Assembly (NCBI GenBank): GCA_959601045.1
Contig: CAUGNZ010000060.1
Coordinates: 1-5,211, forward strand
Origin: an uncultured Collinsella sp.
Lineage (GTDB): Bacteria; Actinomycetota; Coriobacteriia; Coriobacteriales; Coriobacteriaceae
DNA length: 5,211 nt
Direction: 5' to 3'
Below, one piece after another: positions 1-5,211 of this stretch. Each line of letters starts with the position of its first letter. The first letter of the stretch is position 1. The notes below the pieces were generated by a model. The model did not search any database. It saw only the letters and a list, made by a program, of their open reading frames with translations, and was not told the DNA's origin. The position numbers and the translations under genes were made by a program.

Positions 1-21
1 ACCAACCACGCCCACGACTAG
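1..21 (+). CDS. 3' end of an upstream gene, possibly ybeY (partial)
   Basis: Reading in frame 1 gives T-N-H-A-H-D followed by a TAG stop at 19-21. The stop overlaps the GGAG-type ribosome binding site of the next gene (20-24), which is what one expects of tightly packed genes in an operon. Six codons are too few to identify a protein. The guess of ybeY (endoribonuclease/16S rRNA maturation factor) rests only on the frequent order phoH-ybeY-dgkA-era in Gram-positive genomes. This may also be a chance open end, so the call is weak. Confidence 0.35.
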   Translation, partial: TNHAHD

Positions 22-30
22 GAGCCGTCT

Positions 31-408
31 ATGATTCCCGGATCGAACAAGGACCATCCGTCCTTCTTAAAGTCGTTCTCCTACGCCATGGAGGGCTTCG
101 TCACCGCCGTCAAGACCGAGCGCAATATTAAGGTCATGCTCGTTGCGGGCGTGTGCACCGTCATTGCCGGCTGCATCGTGGGGCTCGACATTGCCGAGTG
201 GGCCACGATTATCATCTGTTGTGGCCTGGTGATTCACGGCGAGCTATGCAACACCGCCATGGAGGCGATTGTCGATCTGGCGACCCAGGAGCTCCATCCG
301 CTGGCAAAGCGCGCGAAGGATATCGCCGCCGCCTCCGTATACGTTCTTTCCATCACCGCCGCGATTGTGGGCTTGCTGGTATTTGCCCACGCGCTCGGCT
401 TTATCTAG
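31..408 (+). CDS. dgkA: Undecaprenol/diacylglycerol kinase, DgkA family integral membrane protein
   Basis: This 125-residue protein matches the usual DgkA length (about 120-125). The family phosphorylates a membrane lipid alcohol with ATP. In Gram-positive relatives the substrate is mainly undecaprenol, giving the carrier lipid for cell-wall synthesis; in E. coli it is diacylglycerol. The family signature is clear: E71, N74, T75, A76, E78 and D82 in GELCNTAMEAIVDL, followed by HPLAKRAKDIAAASV (residues 89-103). An ERN motif at 30-32 supplies the conserved N-terminal glutamate. Three hydrophobic segments at about 33-52, 56-72 and 98-121 fit the three-helix bundle. The ATG at 31 has GGAG six bases upstream. 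The gene sits 12 bp before era, a common pairing. Substrate preference for undecaprenol is inferred from the Gram-positive-like context, not shown by the sequence. Confidence 0.9.
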   Translation: MIPGSNKDHPSFLKSFSYAMEGFVTAVKTERNIKVMLVAGVCTVIAGCIVGLDIAEWATIIICCGLVIHGELCNTAMEAIVDLATQELHPLAKRAKDIAAASVYVLSITAAIVGLLVFAHALGFI

Positions 409-420
409 AAAGGGATTTTC

Positions 421-1497
421 ATGTCCGACACTATGCAGCCTATCGATGAAATTTTGGACGACGAGGTCCTGGATGCGGCGGATGCCGAAGCGGCCGAAGC
501 ATACGAGGAAGTCGAGGAATTCGATCCGTTTGAGGGCATGAGCGACGAGGAGCTCGACGCCCTGTGCGACGAGGACGATAGCCTCGCGGGCTTTGGCGAC
601 GTTGAACCCGGTTTTCGCAGCGGCTTCGTAGCCCTGGTCGGACGCCCCAACGCCGGCAAGTCCACGCTGCTCAACGCCTGCTATGGCAAAAAGGTCGCCA
701 TCACCTCGCCGGTGGCACAGACGACCCGCCGTCGCATGCGCGCCGTCGTCAACCGTCCCGGCTACCAGCTGGTCTTTGTCGATACCCCGGGTATTCATAA
801 GCCCAAGGACGGCCTGGGGTCCGAGCTCAACAAGAGCGCACTGTTCGAGTTGAACGATGTCGACGTCGTCGCGTTTTTGATTGATGCCACCAAGCCCATC
901 GGCAGGGGAGACGCCTGGGTTGCCGAGCGTGTCAGATGCGCTCGTTGCAAGAAGGTCCTGGTGCTCACCAAGGCCGATGAGGCCGACCCCGCACAGGTCA
1001 TGGAGCAGCTTAAGGCTGCCCACGAGCTTATGGAATATGACGACGAGATTGTGACGTCGTCGGTTAAGAACTTCAACGTCGATGCCTTTATAGAGACCGT
1101 TGCGCACTTTTTGCCTGAGGGTCCGCGTTGGTTCCCCGAGGACATGGGTACTGACGCTTCCGATGAGACGCTCGTTGCCGAGTTTGTGCGCGAGAAGGTC
1201 TTGCGCCGCACCCGTGATGAGATTCCGCACTCCGTTGGCGTGATCTGCGATGCGCTCGAGCAGACCAAGAAGGTGCTGCGCGTGCACGCCACCATTTACG
1301 TCGAGCGCGAGGGCCAAAAGGGCATCATCATCGGCAAGGGCGGCGAGATGATCAAGCATATCGGTATCGACGCCCGACGCGATCTTGAACGCATTTTTGG
1401 CACGCAGGTCTTTTTGGAGCTGGACGTGAAGGTCAAGGCCGGCTGGCGTGACGACGAGGCCCAGATTCGCCGCTTTGGCTACAACGCCGAGGACTAA
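421..1497 (+). CDS. era: GTPase Era, with long acidic N-terminal extension
   Basis: Era is a GTPase that binds the 3' end of 16S rRNA and promotes 30S subunit maturation. The G1 P-loop is GRPNAGKST (74-82), the switch region carries QTTR (100-103), G3 is DTPG (121-124), G4 is TKAD (183-186, in place of the usual NKxD) and G5 is around SSVKN (213-217). The C-terminal KH domain has GIIIGKGGEMIK (301-312) and ends in the Era hallmark VKVKAGWRDDEAQIRRFGY (337-355). At 358 residues it is about 55-60 longer than typical Era. The excess lies in residues 1-65, which hold 26 Asp/Glu and no Lys or Arg. The ATG at 421 has AAAGGG six bases upstream. The only other in-frame ATG close to the domain is Met40 (538), with a poorly placed GAGGG, and there is no ATG, GTG or TTG between it and the GTPase domain. 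An acidic extension is therefore present whichever start is used. Identity is secure; the extension's role is unknown. Confidence 0.96.
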   Translation: MSDTMQPIDEILDDEVLDAADAEAAEAYEEVEEFDPFEGMSDEELDALCDEDDSLAGFGDVEPGFRSGFVALVGRPNAGKSTLLNACYGKKVAITSPVAQTTRRRMRAVVNRPGYQLVFVDTPGIHKPKDGLGSELNKSALFELNDVDVVAFLIDATKPIGRGDAWVAERVRCARCKKVLVLTKADEADPAQVMEQLKAAHELMEYDDEIVTSSVKNFNVDAFIETVAHFLPEGPRWFPEDMGTDASDETLVAEFVREKVLRRTRDEIPHSVGVICDALEQTKKVLRVHATIYVEREGQKGIIIGKGGEMIKHIGIDARRDLERIFGTQVFLELDVKVKAGWRDDEAQIRRFGYNAED

Positions 1498-1512
1498 GGA
1501 CGCGCGGCGCGC

Positions 1513-2262
1513 ATGGCAGGCTCCCGGACATATCGCACCAAGGTGCTCGTCCTCGACAAGACGAAGCTCAAAGAGACCGACCTGATCTTGACGATGCTTG
1601 ACGAGCGGGGGCGGCAGGTTCGTGCCGTGGCAAAGGGCGCCCGCAAACCCGGCGGACGCCTGGCTGCGCGCTGCGAGCTGTTCTGTACGGTCGATATGCT
1701 GCTCGCACATGGACGGTCACTCGACGTGGTTTCCCAGGCCGAGCTTATGGAGGCGCCGCTCGGCGCTGCGCCCGATTACGAGACGACCTGCGCCGCAAGC
1801 GCGATCGCCGAGGTTGCGCGCGTGTGCTCGTTCGAGGACGCCGAGGACCCGTTTACCTTTGCCATCACGCAGCGAGCGCTTGCCCTGGTGGGCAGCGGGC
1901 TTGACACGGCGCATATGGACCTACTTGTGGCGGCATATGTCTTTAAGCTGCTGTCGCACGTTGGCTATCGACCCGATTTTTCGGCCTGCGTGCTGTGCGG
2001 AGACCCCATGCTGTCGTATTTTTCACCCCAGGCGGGCGGTCTCATGTGCGGGTCGTGCGCGTCGAGCGTTCCAGGTGCCGAACTGGTGTCGACCGGTGAG
2101 ACCGCATGGCTGCGCGCCCTCATGTCCATGACCTTCGATGCGCTCATGGCCGAGCGAATCGACCCGCATACGGCGGCATTCCTGCTCGGGCTTTCGCATG
2201 TGTGGGCTGCGACGCACACCGATCAACGCCTCCGTGCGATGGAATTCATGTTGGGTCGGTGA
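1513..2262 (+). CDS. recO: DNA repair protein RecO
   Basis: RecO binds single-stranded DNA and SSB and, with RecR (and RecF), loads RecA in the RecFOR recombinational repair pathway in the cytoplasm. The 249-residue length is normal. Residues 1-80 form the OB-fold part, with the typical opening YRTKVLVLDKTKLKETDLIL and a KGARKPGGRL segment (41-50). The helical domain follows. A CxxC...CxxC zinc site (C159, C162, C179, C182) is present, preceded by the family-typical GYRPDFSAC. The gene lies 15 bp after era and in the same frame, so the era TAA is the only stop between them. The AAGGA site (1496-1500) overlaps that stop and is 12 bases from the ATG, longer than ideal. A GCGC-GGC-GCGC inverted repeat (1502-1512) fills the gap. 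No alternative start exists upstream in frame. The era-recO pairing is widespread. Confidence 0.93.
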   Translation: MAGSRTYRTKVLVLDKTKLKETDLILTMLDERGRQVRAVAKGARKPGGRLAARCELFCTVDMLLAHGRSLDVVSQAELMEAPLGAAPDYETTCAASAIAEVARVCSFEDAEDPFTFAITQRALALVGSGLDTAHMDLLVAAYVFKLLSHVGYRPDFSACVLCGDPMLSYFSPQAGGLMCGSCASSVPGAELVSTGETAWLRALMSMTFDALMAERIDPHTAAFLLGLSHVWAATHTDQRLRAMEFMLGR

Positions 2263-2286
2263 TGATGCGCAGGCGCGGGCTGCTTG

Positions 2287-2295
2287 TGGTATCAT
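2287..2295 (+). promoter_or_regulatory. Candidate extended -10 promoter for rpsO
   Basis: TGGTATCAT fits an extended -10 element (TGn-TATnnT), with TATCAT at 2290-2295. No good -35 hexamer is found at the usual 16-18 bp distance, which the TG extension can compensate for. The predicted start is near 2302, giving an rpsO leader of about 100 nt. It lies 24 bp after the recO stop, and I see no terminator in between, so read-through from the dgkA-era-recO operon could also feed rpsO. The call rests on motif matching only. Confidence 0.5.
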
Positions 2296-2301
2296 GCCGA
2301 C

Positions 2302-2400
2302 CTGTTGGTACCTCGACCTTGGTTGCTCGCTCCACCGGCGGCTTCCCAGTCCGAGGCGAATCGAGTCGCCCGCGGGCGACGTAAAACGAAAGGTGAAACA
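2302..2400 (+). promoter_or_regulatory. Structured rpsO leader, candidate S15 autoregulatory element
   Basis: This untranslated leader contains several complementary segments. Hairpin A is GGCGA (2355-2359) with TCGCC (2366-2370) around a six-base loop. Hairpin B is GTCGCC (2365-2370) with GGCGAC (2375-2380) around CGCG, part of a perfect 16-bp palindrome at 2365-2380. A and B share the 2366-2370 arm and cannot form together. Upstream, CCTCG (2311-2315) can pair with CGAGG (2352-2356), and CTCGA (2312-2316) with TCGAG (2361-2365), which lies in the loop of hairpin A and could make a pseudoknot. Hairpin B ends eight bases before the AAAGG ribosome binding site (2389-2393), inside the ribosome footprint. 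S15 repressing its own mRNA through structurally diverse leaders is established in several phyla; that this leader does so is inference. Confidence 0.45.
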
Positions 2401-2679
2401 ATGACTGTTTCCAAAGAGCGCAAGGCGGAGCTGACTGCCCAGTTCGGTAACACCCCGGTCGACACCGGCAACCCCAAGGTTCAGGTCGCCATCCTGTCCG
2501 AGCGCATCAAGGAGCTGACCGAGCACATGAAGTCCCACCAGAAGGACTTCCACACCCGTCGTGGCCTGCTCATGCTCGTCGGCCGTCGTCGTCGTCTTCT
2601 CTCCTACATCAAGAAGAACGACATCGTCGAGTACCGTGAGCTCATCAAGGCTCTGGGCATCCGCGACAACATCCAGTAG
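2401..2679 (+). CDS. rpsO: 30S ribosomal protein S15
   Basis: S15 is a primary binder of the 16S rRNA central domain (three-way junction of helices 20-22) and contributes to a bridge to the 50S subunit. The protein has 92 residues against 89 in E. coli. The conserved DTGNPKVQVA (21-30) and the S15 signature are clear: LTEHMKSHQKDFHTRRGLL (39-57), then RRRRLLSYIKK (62-72). Rnase-independent rRNA-contact positions H42, H46 and D49 are kept; the DHHS stretch of E. coli reads DFHT here. The ATG at 2401 has AAAGGTG (2389-2395) upstream. The frame stays open to 2284, but no upstream start has a ribosome binding site and the family begins here. Codons are biased to highly expressed choices. The gene is followed by its own terminator and then pnp, the classic rpsO-pnp order. 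Confidence 0.97.
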   Translation: MTVSKERKAELTAQFGNTPVDTGNPKVQVAILSERIKELTEHMKSHQKDFHTRRGLLMLVGRRRRLLSYIKKNDIVEYRELIKALGIRDNIQ

Positions 2680-2693
2680 GATTTGTACATGCT

Positions 2694-2725
2694 AAGAGCG
2701 TCCTGCGCAGCGGGGCGCTCTTTTT
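2694..2725 (+). terminator. Rho-independent terminator after rpsO
   Basis: AAGAGCGTCCTGC (2694-2706) pairs with GCGGGGCGCTCTT (2710-2722) around a GCA loop, giving 13 continuous pairs with two G-U, followed by a five-T run (2721-2725). It begins 14 bases after the rpsO stop. As I see no clear promoter between it and pnp, it may terminate only partly and set the rpsO:pnp ratio. Confidence 0.88.
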
Positions 2726-2828
2726 GTGTAAGGGCGCGAACAATCACGCTCTGAAGCGTGGCGGGGGCAGGGGGCCCGCGTCACATGAGAAGCCCGCAGG
2801 CAAGGGGTCTGCGGGGTAAAGGAGAACA
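2726..2828 (+). promoter_or_regulatory. Hairpin-rich pnp leader
   Basis: Three stem-loops can be read directly. The first is CACGCT/AGCGTG with a CTGA loop (2745-2760). The second is GCGGG (2761-2765) with CCCGC (2775-2779), over a G-rich loop. The third is CCCGCAG (2793-2799) with CTGCGGG (2809-2815). The third ends two bases before the strong AAAGGAG ribosome binding site (2818-2824), four bases from the ATG. The GCGGG and CCCGC units can also pair across hairpins (2761-2765 with 2793-2797; 2775-2779 with 2811-2815), so alternative folds are possible. In E. coli, pnp is autoregulated through RNase III cleavage of a leader stem followed by PNPase action; a similar role here is inference. No convincing promoter was found, so read-through from rpsO is the likely source of transcript. 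Confidence 0.5.
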
Positions 2829-5075
2829 ATGACACTCGTATCCAAGACCTTTGAGCTGTACGGCAAGACCTACACCTTTGAGTCGGGCGAGCTTGCCAAG
2901 CAGGCCACCGGCGCCTGCCTGGTCAAGCAGGGTGACACCACGATGCTCGACACCGTGGTCGTCTCCAAGGAGCGTAAGAACTACGACTTCTTCCCGCTGA
3001 CCGTCGACTTCAACGAGAAGATGTACGCCGCCGGCCGCATCCCGGGTGGCTACCTCAAGCGTGAGGGCCGTCCCAGTGAGAAGGCTACGCTCACCGCGCG
3101 CATGATCGACCGTCCGATTCGCCCGAGCTTCCCGGATGGCTTCCGCAACGAGGTGCACATCGTCGCCACCTCGCTCGTCGCCGACCAGGTCAACCCCTTC
3201 GACGTCATCAACGTCATGGGTGCTTCTCTGGCCATGACGCTCGGCGGCGTGCCCTTCGAGGGTCCGCTTGCCTGCGTGCGCATCGGCCGTAACGTGGAGA
3301 CCGGCGAGTTTATCGTCAACCCCACCTACGAGGAGCGCGAGAACTCCGATCTGGACCTGGAGCTGGGCGGCTCTGCCGACTTCATCTCGATGGTCGAGGC
3401 CGGCGCCGAGGAGATCTCCGAGGACGACATGCTCGCCGCCATGAAGTTTGGCCAGGAGGCCCTTGCTGCTTTCTGCCAGGCTCAGGACGAGTTCGTTGCC
3501 GAGTGGGAGCAGGTCAACGGCCCCATCGTCAAGAAGGAGTACCCGCTCGACCAGCCCGTCGAGGAGGTCCAGGAGCGCATCTTCGCCCACTACGACGAGA
3601 TGGCAGCCGCCCTTCGCGACGCCGACAAGCTCTCCCGTATCGGCAAGGTCGAGGCTCTGAAGGAGTCCATCCGTGCCGAGTTTACCGAGGAGGAGCAGGC
3701 CGCTTGGGAGCGCGAGATCCCCGTGGCGCTCAAGAAGCTCGAGAAGAAGGCCATGCGCACCATGGTCGTCGAGACCGGTGAGCGCGTCGACGGCCGTGCC
3801 GCCGACGAGATCCGTCCCATCATGGTGAAGGACAACTACCTGCCGCTCGTTCACGGCTCCGGCCTGTTCCAGCGTGGCCAGACCCAGGTGCTCTCCGTCC
3901 TGTCGCTCGGCATGCTCAACGAGGGCCAGCGTCTGGATACCATCGAGCCCACCGAGGGCAAGCGCTACATGCACCACTACAACTTCCCGCCTTTCTGCAC
4001 CGGCGAGACCGGCCGCATGGGCAGCCCCAAGCGCCGCGAGATCGGCCATGGCAATCTGGCCGAGCGCGCTCTGCTTCCGGTGCTTCCCGACGAGAACGAG
4101 TTCCCCTACGCCATCCGCGTCGTCTCCGAGGTCATGGAGTCCAACGGCTCCTCTTCGATGGCTTCGACCTGCGGCTCCACGCTCGCCCTTATGGACGGCG
4201 GCGTGCCCATTAAGCGCCCGGTCTCCGGTATCGCCATGGGCCTGATCCAGGAGGAGGGCAAGACCGTGGTCCTGTCCGACATCCAGGGTCTCGAGGACTT
4301 CCTGGGCGACATGGACTTTAAGGTCACCGGCACCACCGAGGGCATCACCGCCCTGCAGATGGACAACAAGGCCACCGGCCTCACCTTCGACATCCTGGCC
4401 CGCGCTCTGCAGCAGGCCAAGGAGGGTCGCGCCTTCATCCTGCAGAAGATGCTCGATGTGATCCCCGAGCCGCGCCACACCACGCGCAGCACCGCTCCGC
4501 GCATCGTCTCCATCCAGGTTCCGACCGACAAGATCCGCGACGTCATCGGTTCCGGCGGTAAGGTCATCCGCGGTATCCAGGATGAGACCGGCGCTTCGGT
4601 CGACATCCAGGAGGACGGCACCGTCTTTGTCGGCGGCACCGGCGAGTCCGTGGACCAGGCTGTCGAGCGCATCAAGCTCATCATCAAGGTTCCCGAGCCG
4701 GGCGAGGAGTACACCGGTCGCGTGGTCTCCATCCAGCCCTTCGGCGCCTTCGTCAACCTGCTGCCCGGTAAGGACGGCCTGCTGCACATCTCTCGCGTCG
4801 CCAAGGGCCGCGTGGAGAAGGTCGAGGACGTCCTCAACGTGGGCGACGAGGTCAAGGTCGTCGTCATCGAGGTCGACGATCGCGGCAAGATCTCGCTCGA
4901 TCGTCTGGACAAGCCCGAGGCCCCTGCTCGTGCCGAGGGTGCCTCCGAAGGCGACGGCGAGCACTTCCAGCGCCGTGAGCGTCCGCGTCGCGAGCGCTCC
5001 GAGCGCAGCGACCGTCCGCGCCGTCCCGGCGACAACGGAGGCCGCAAGCCCCGCCGTCACCACGACGCCGAGTAA
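2829..5075 (+). CDS. pnp: Polyribonucleotide nucleotidyltransferase (PNPase)
   Basis: PNPase is a trimeric 3'-5' phosphorolytic exoribonuclease that uses inorganic phosphate to release nucleoside diphosphates, and it can add tails in reverse. At 748 residues it is longer than the E. coli enzyme (711). In order: a first RNase PH-like domain (about 6-140, with FNEKMYAAGRIPGG), a helical linker, a catalytic second PH domain (about 316-548), a KH domain (about 557-618, GSGG at 574-577), an S1 domain (about 625-693) and a basic tail (694-748). Catalytic D490, D496 and K498 lie in EDFLGDMDFK, matching E. coli D486, D492 and K494; phosphate-contacting serines are in NGSSSMAS (439-446), and RREIGHG (402-408) is intact. 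Position 491 is Phe where many PNPases have His. The tail has 13 Arg and 1 Lys in its last 35 residues. The ATG has AAAGGAG four bases upstream. All lysine codons I read are AAG, fitting high expression. Confidence 0.97.
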   Translation: MTLVSKTFELYGKTYTFESGELAKQATGACLVKQGDTTMLDTVVVSKERKNYDFFPLTVDFNEKMYAAGRIPGGYLKREGRPSEKATLTARMIDRPIRPSFPDGFRNEVHIVATSLVADQVNPFDVINVMGASLAMTLGGVPFEGPLACVRIGRNVETGEFIVNPTYEERENSDLDLELGGSADFISMVEAGAEEISEDDMLAAMKFGQEALAAFCQAQDEFVAEWEQVNGPIVKKEYPLDQPVEEVQERIFAHYDEMAAALRDADKLSRIGKVEALKESIRAEFTEEEQAAWEREIPVALKKLEKKAMRTMVVETGERVDGRAADEIRPIMVKDNYLPLVHGSGLFQRGQTQVLSVLSLGMLNEGQRLDTIEPTEGKRYMHHYNFPPFCTGETGRMGSPKRREIGHGNLAERALLPVLPDENEFPYAIRVVSEVMESNGSSSMASTCGSTLALMDGGVPIKRPVSGIAMGLIQEEGKTVVLSDIQGLEDFLGDMDFKVTGTTEGITALQMDNKATGLTFDILARALQQAKEGRAFILQKMLDVIPEPRHTTRSTAPRIVSIQVPTDKIRDVIGSGGKVIRGIQDETGASVDIQEDGTVFVGGTGESVDQAVERIKLIIKVPEPGEEYTGRVVSIQPFGAFVNLLPGKDGLLHISRVAKGRVEKVEDVLNVGDEVKVVVIEVDDRGKISLDRLDKPEAPARAEGASEGDGEHFQRRERPRRERSERSDRPRRPGDNGGRKPRRHHDAE

Positions 5076-5098
5076 CAGCTACACATAAGCAGTTCAAC

Positions 5099-5129
5099 AA
5101 GGGCGACTCCGGACAGGGGTCGCCCTTTT
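5099..5129 (+). terminator. Rho-independent terminator after pnp
   Basis: AAGGGCGAC (5099-5107) pairs perfectly with GTCGCCCTT (5119-5127). The stem extends inward by T-G, C-G and C-G pairs to a GGACA loop, and a short T run (5126-5129) follows. It starts 23 bases after the pnp stop and closes the rpsO-pnp unit. On the minus strand the same stem is also followed by a T-containing sequence (TTGTTGAA), so it could act weakly in both directions. Confidence 0.9.
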
Positions 5130-5160
5130 GCTATTCCCGGTGGGGTCCGCGGATAAAGTT

Positions 5161-5181
5161 TCCTGCTCTACAGTCCTGCTC
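5161..5181 (+). repeat. Tandem-like direct repeat TCCTGCTC x2
   Basis: TCCTGCTC occurs at 5161-5168 and again at 5174-5181, a 13-bp period, with TACAG between. Two exact 8-mers this close in non-coding DNA are more than expected by chance and could be a regulator binding site or part of a dispersed repeat. The protein, if any, cannot be named from the sequence. Confidence 0.55.
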
Positions 5182-5186
5182 ACGAC

Positions 5187-5209
5187 GGAGGCCACATTAA
5201 GTGGCCTCC
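5187..5209. repeat. Perfect 9-bp inverted repeat (hairpin) at the window edge
   Basis: GGAGGCCAC (5187-5195) and GTGGCCTCC (5201-5209) form a perfect stem around ATTAA. The two visible bases after the stem are TG, not a T run, and the minus-strand side continues GTCGTG, so a standard intrinsic terminator is not supported on either strand by what can be seen. It may be part of a structured RNA or leader continuing beyond the window. Confidence 0.7.
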
Positions 5210-5211
5210 TG

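Larger units (their letters stand above)
5130..5211. other. Intergenic stretch with no gene seen; possible weak promoter
   Basis: No supported coding region lies after the pnp terminator. A weak sigma-70-like pair, TTGCTA (5128-5133) and GATAAA (5152-5157) with 18 bp between (four of six matches each), could start a transcript near 5164 that runs into the repeat and hairpin below. TCCGCGGA (5146-5153) is an 8-bp palindrome overlapping that -10. The evidence for a promoter is thin. Confidence 0.25.

Noticed and set aside
244..1710. A 488-codon open frame on the minus strand across dgkA, era and recO
   Set aside because: It spans three well-supported + strand genes, and its protein matches no family I know. 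It is another antisense shadow of GC-biased codons.
2284..2400. N-terminal extension of rpsO from ATG 2284
   Set aside because: It would start upstream of the candidate -10, has no ribosome binding site, and S15 proteins begin at the 2401 start.
2294..2404. Leader ORF ending in ATGA at the rpsO start
   Set aside because: Its ATG overlaps the promoter -10 element, so it would not be in a transcript from that promoter; there is also no ribosome binding site.
2680..2828. A sigma-70 promoter for pnp between the rpsO terminator and pnp
   Set aside because: TTGTGT (2724) has no acceptable -10 at 16-18 bp, and TCACAT (2781) has no -35, so I did not annotate a separate promoter.
2781..5063. A 760-codon open frame on the minus strand opposite pnp
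   Set aside because: It mirrors pnp almost exactly; its Leu/Asp/Gly/Val/His-rich composition is what strong GC-ending codon bias yields on the opposite strand, and no family is recognisable. pnp has full domain evidence.
5097..5210. Open minus-strand frame over the pnp terminator
   Set aside because: It is short, runs through a clear terminator hairpin, shows no start or ribosome binding site within the window and resembles no family.

Overview
The window is a stretch of bacterial chromosome. It carries five complete genes on the + strand, in the order dgkA (undecaprenol/diacylglycerol kinase), era, recO, rpsO and pnp, plus the last few codons of a gene entering from the left. The DNA is GC-rich, and rpsO and pnp use strongly C/G-ending codons; every lysine codon I read in pnp is AAG. 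Three things together suggest the Coriobacteriia, for example a Collinsella-like gut actinobacterium: high GC, a Firmicutes-style small DgkA beside era-recO, and a TKAD version of the Era G4 motif. The taxonomic placement is inference; no rRNA or other marker gene is present.

Positions 1-2262 look like one translationally compact operon. The upstream stop codon overlaps the dgkA ribosome binding site, era follows dgkA after 12 bp, and recO follows era after 15 bp in the same reading frame. The gene set links envelope lipid-carrier phosphorylation (DgkA), 30S ribosome assembly (Era) and recombinational repair (RecO). The left-hand neighbour is probably ybeY, which often lies in this position, but only six of its codons are visible.

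Positions 2263-2400 are non-coding. They hold an extended -10 promoter and a roughly 100-nt rpsO leader with two mutually exclusive hairpins, a good candidate for S15 autoregulation. rpsO ends in a strong intrinsic terminator. It is followed by a roughly 100-nt, hairpin-rich leader in front of pnp, in which GCGGG and CCCGC segments can pair in several ways. pnp encodes a full-length PNPase with a basic, arginine-rich C-terminal tail, and it ends at a second strong terminator.

The last 80 bases contain no gene. They hold an 8-bp direct repeat (TCCTGCTC twice) and a perfect 9-bp inverted repeat cut close to the window edge, so they may be the start of a small RNA, a leader or a dispersed repeat.

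Overall this is a conserved housekeeping region. I see no mobile element, CRISPR array, defence system or clearly new enzymatic system. The points most worth a second look are the acidic N-terminal extension of Era, the rpsO and pnp leader structures, and the 3'-edge repeat/hairpin.
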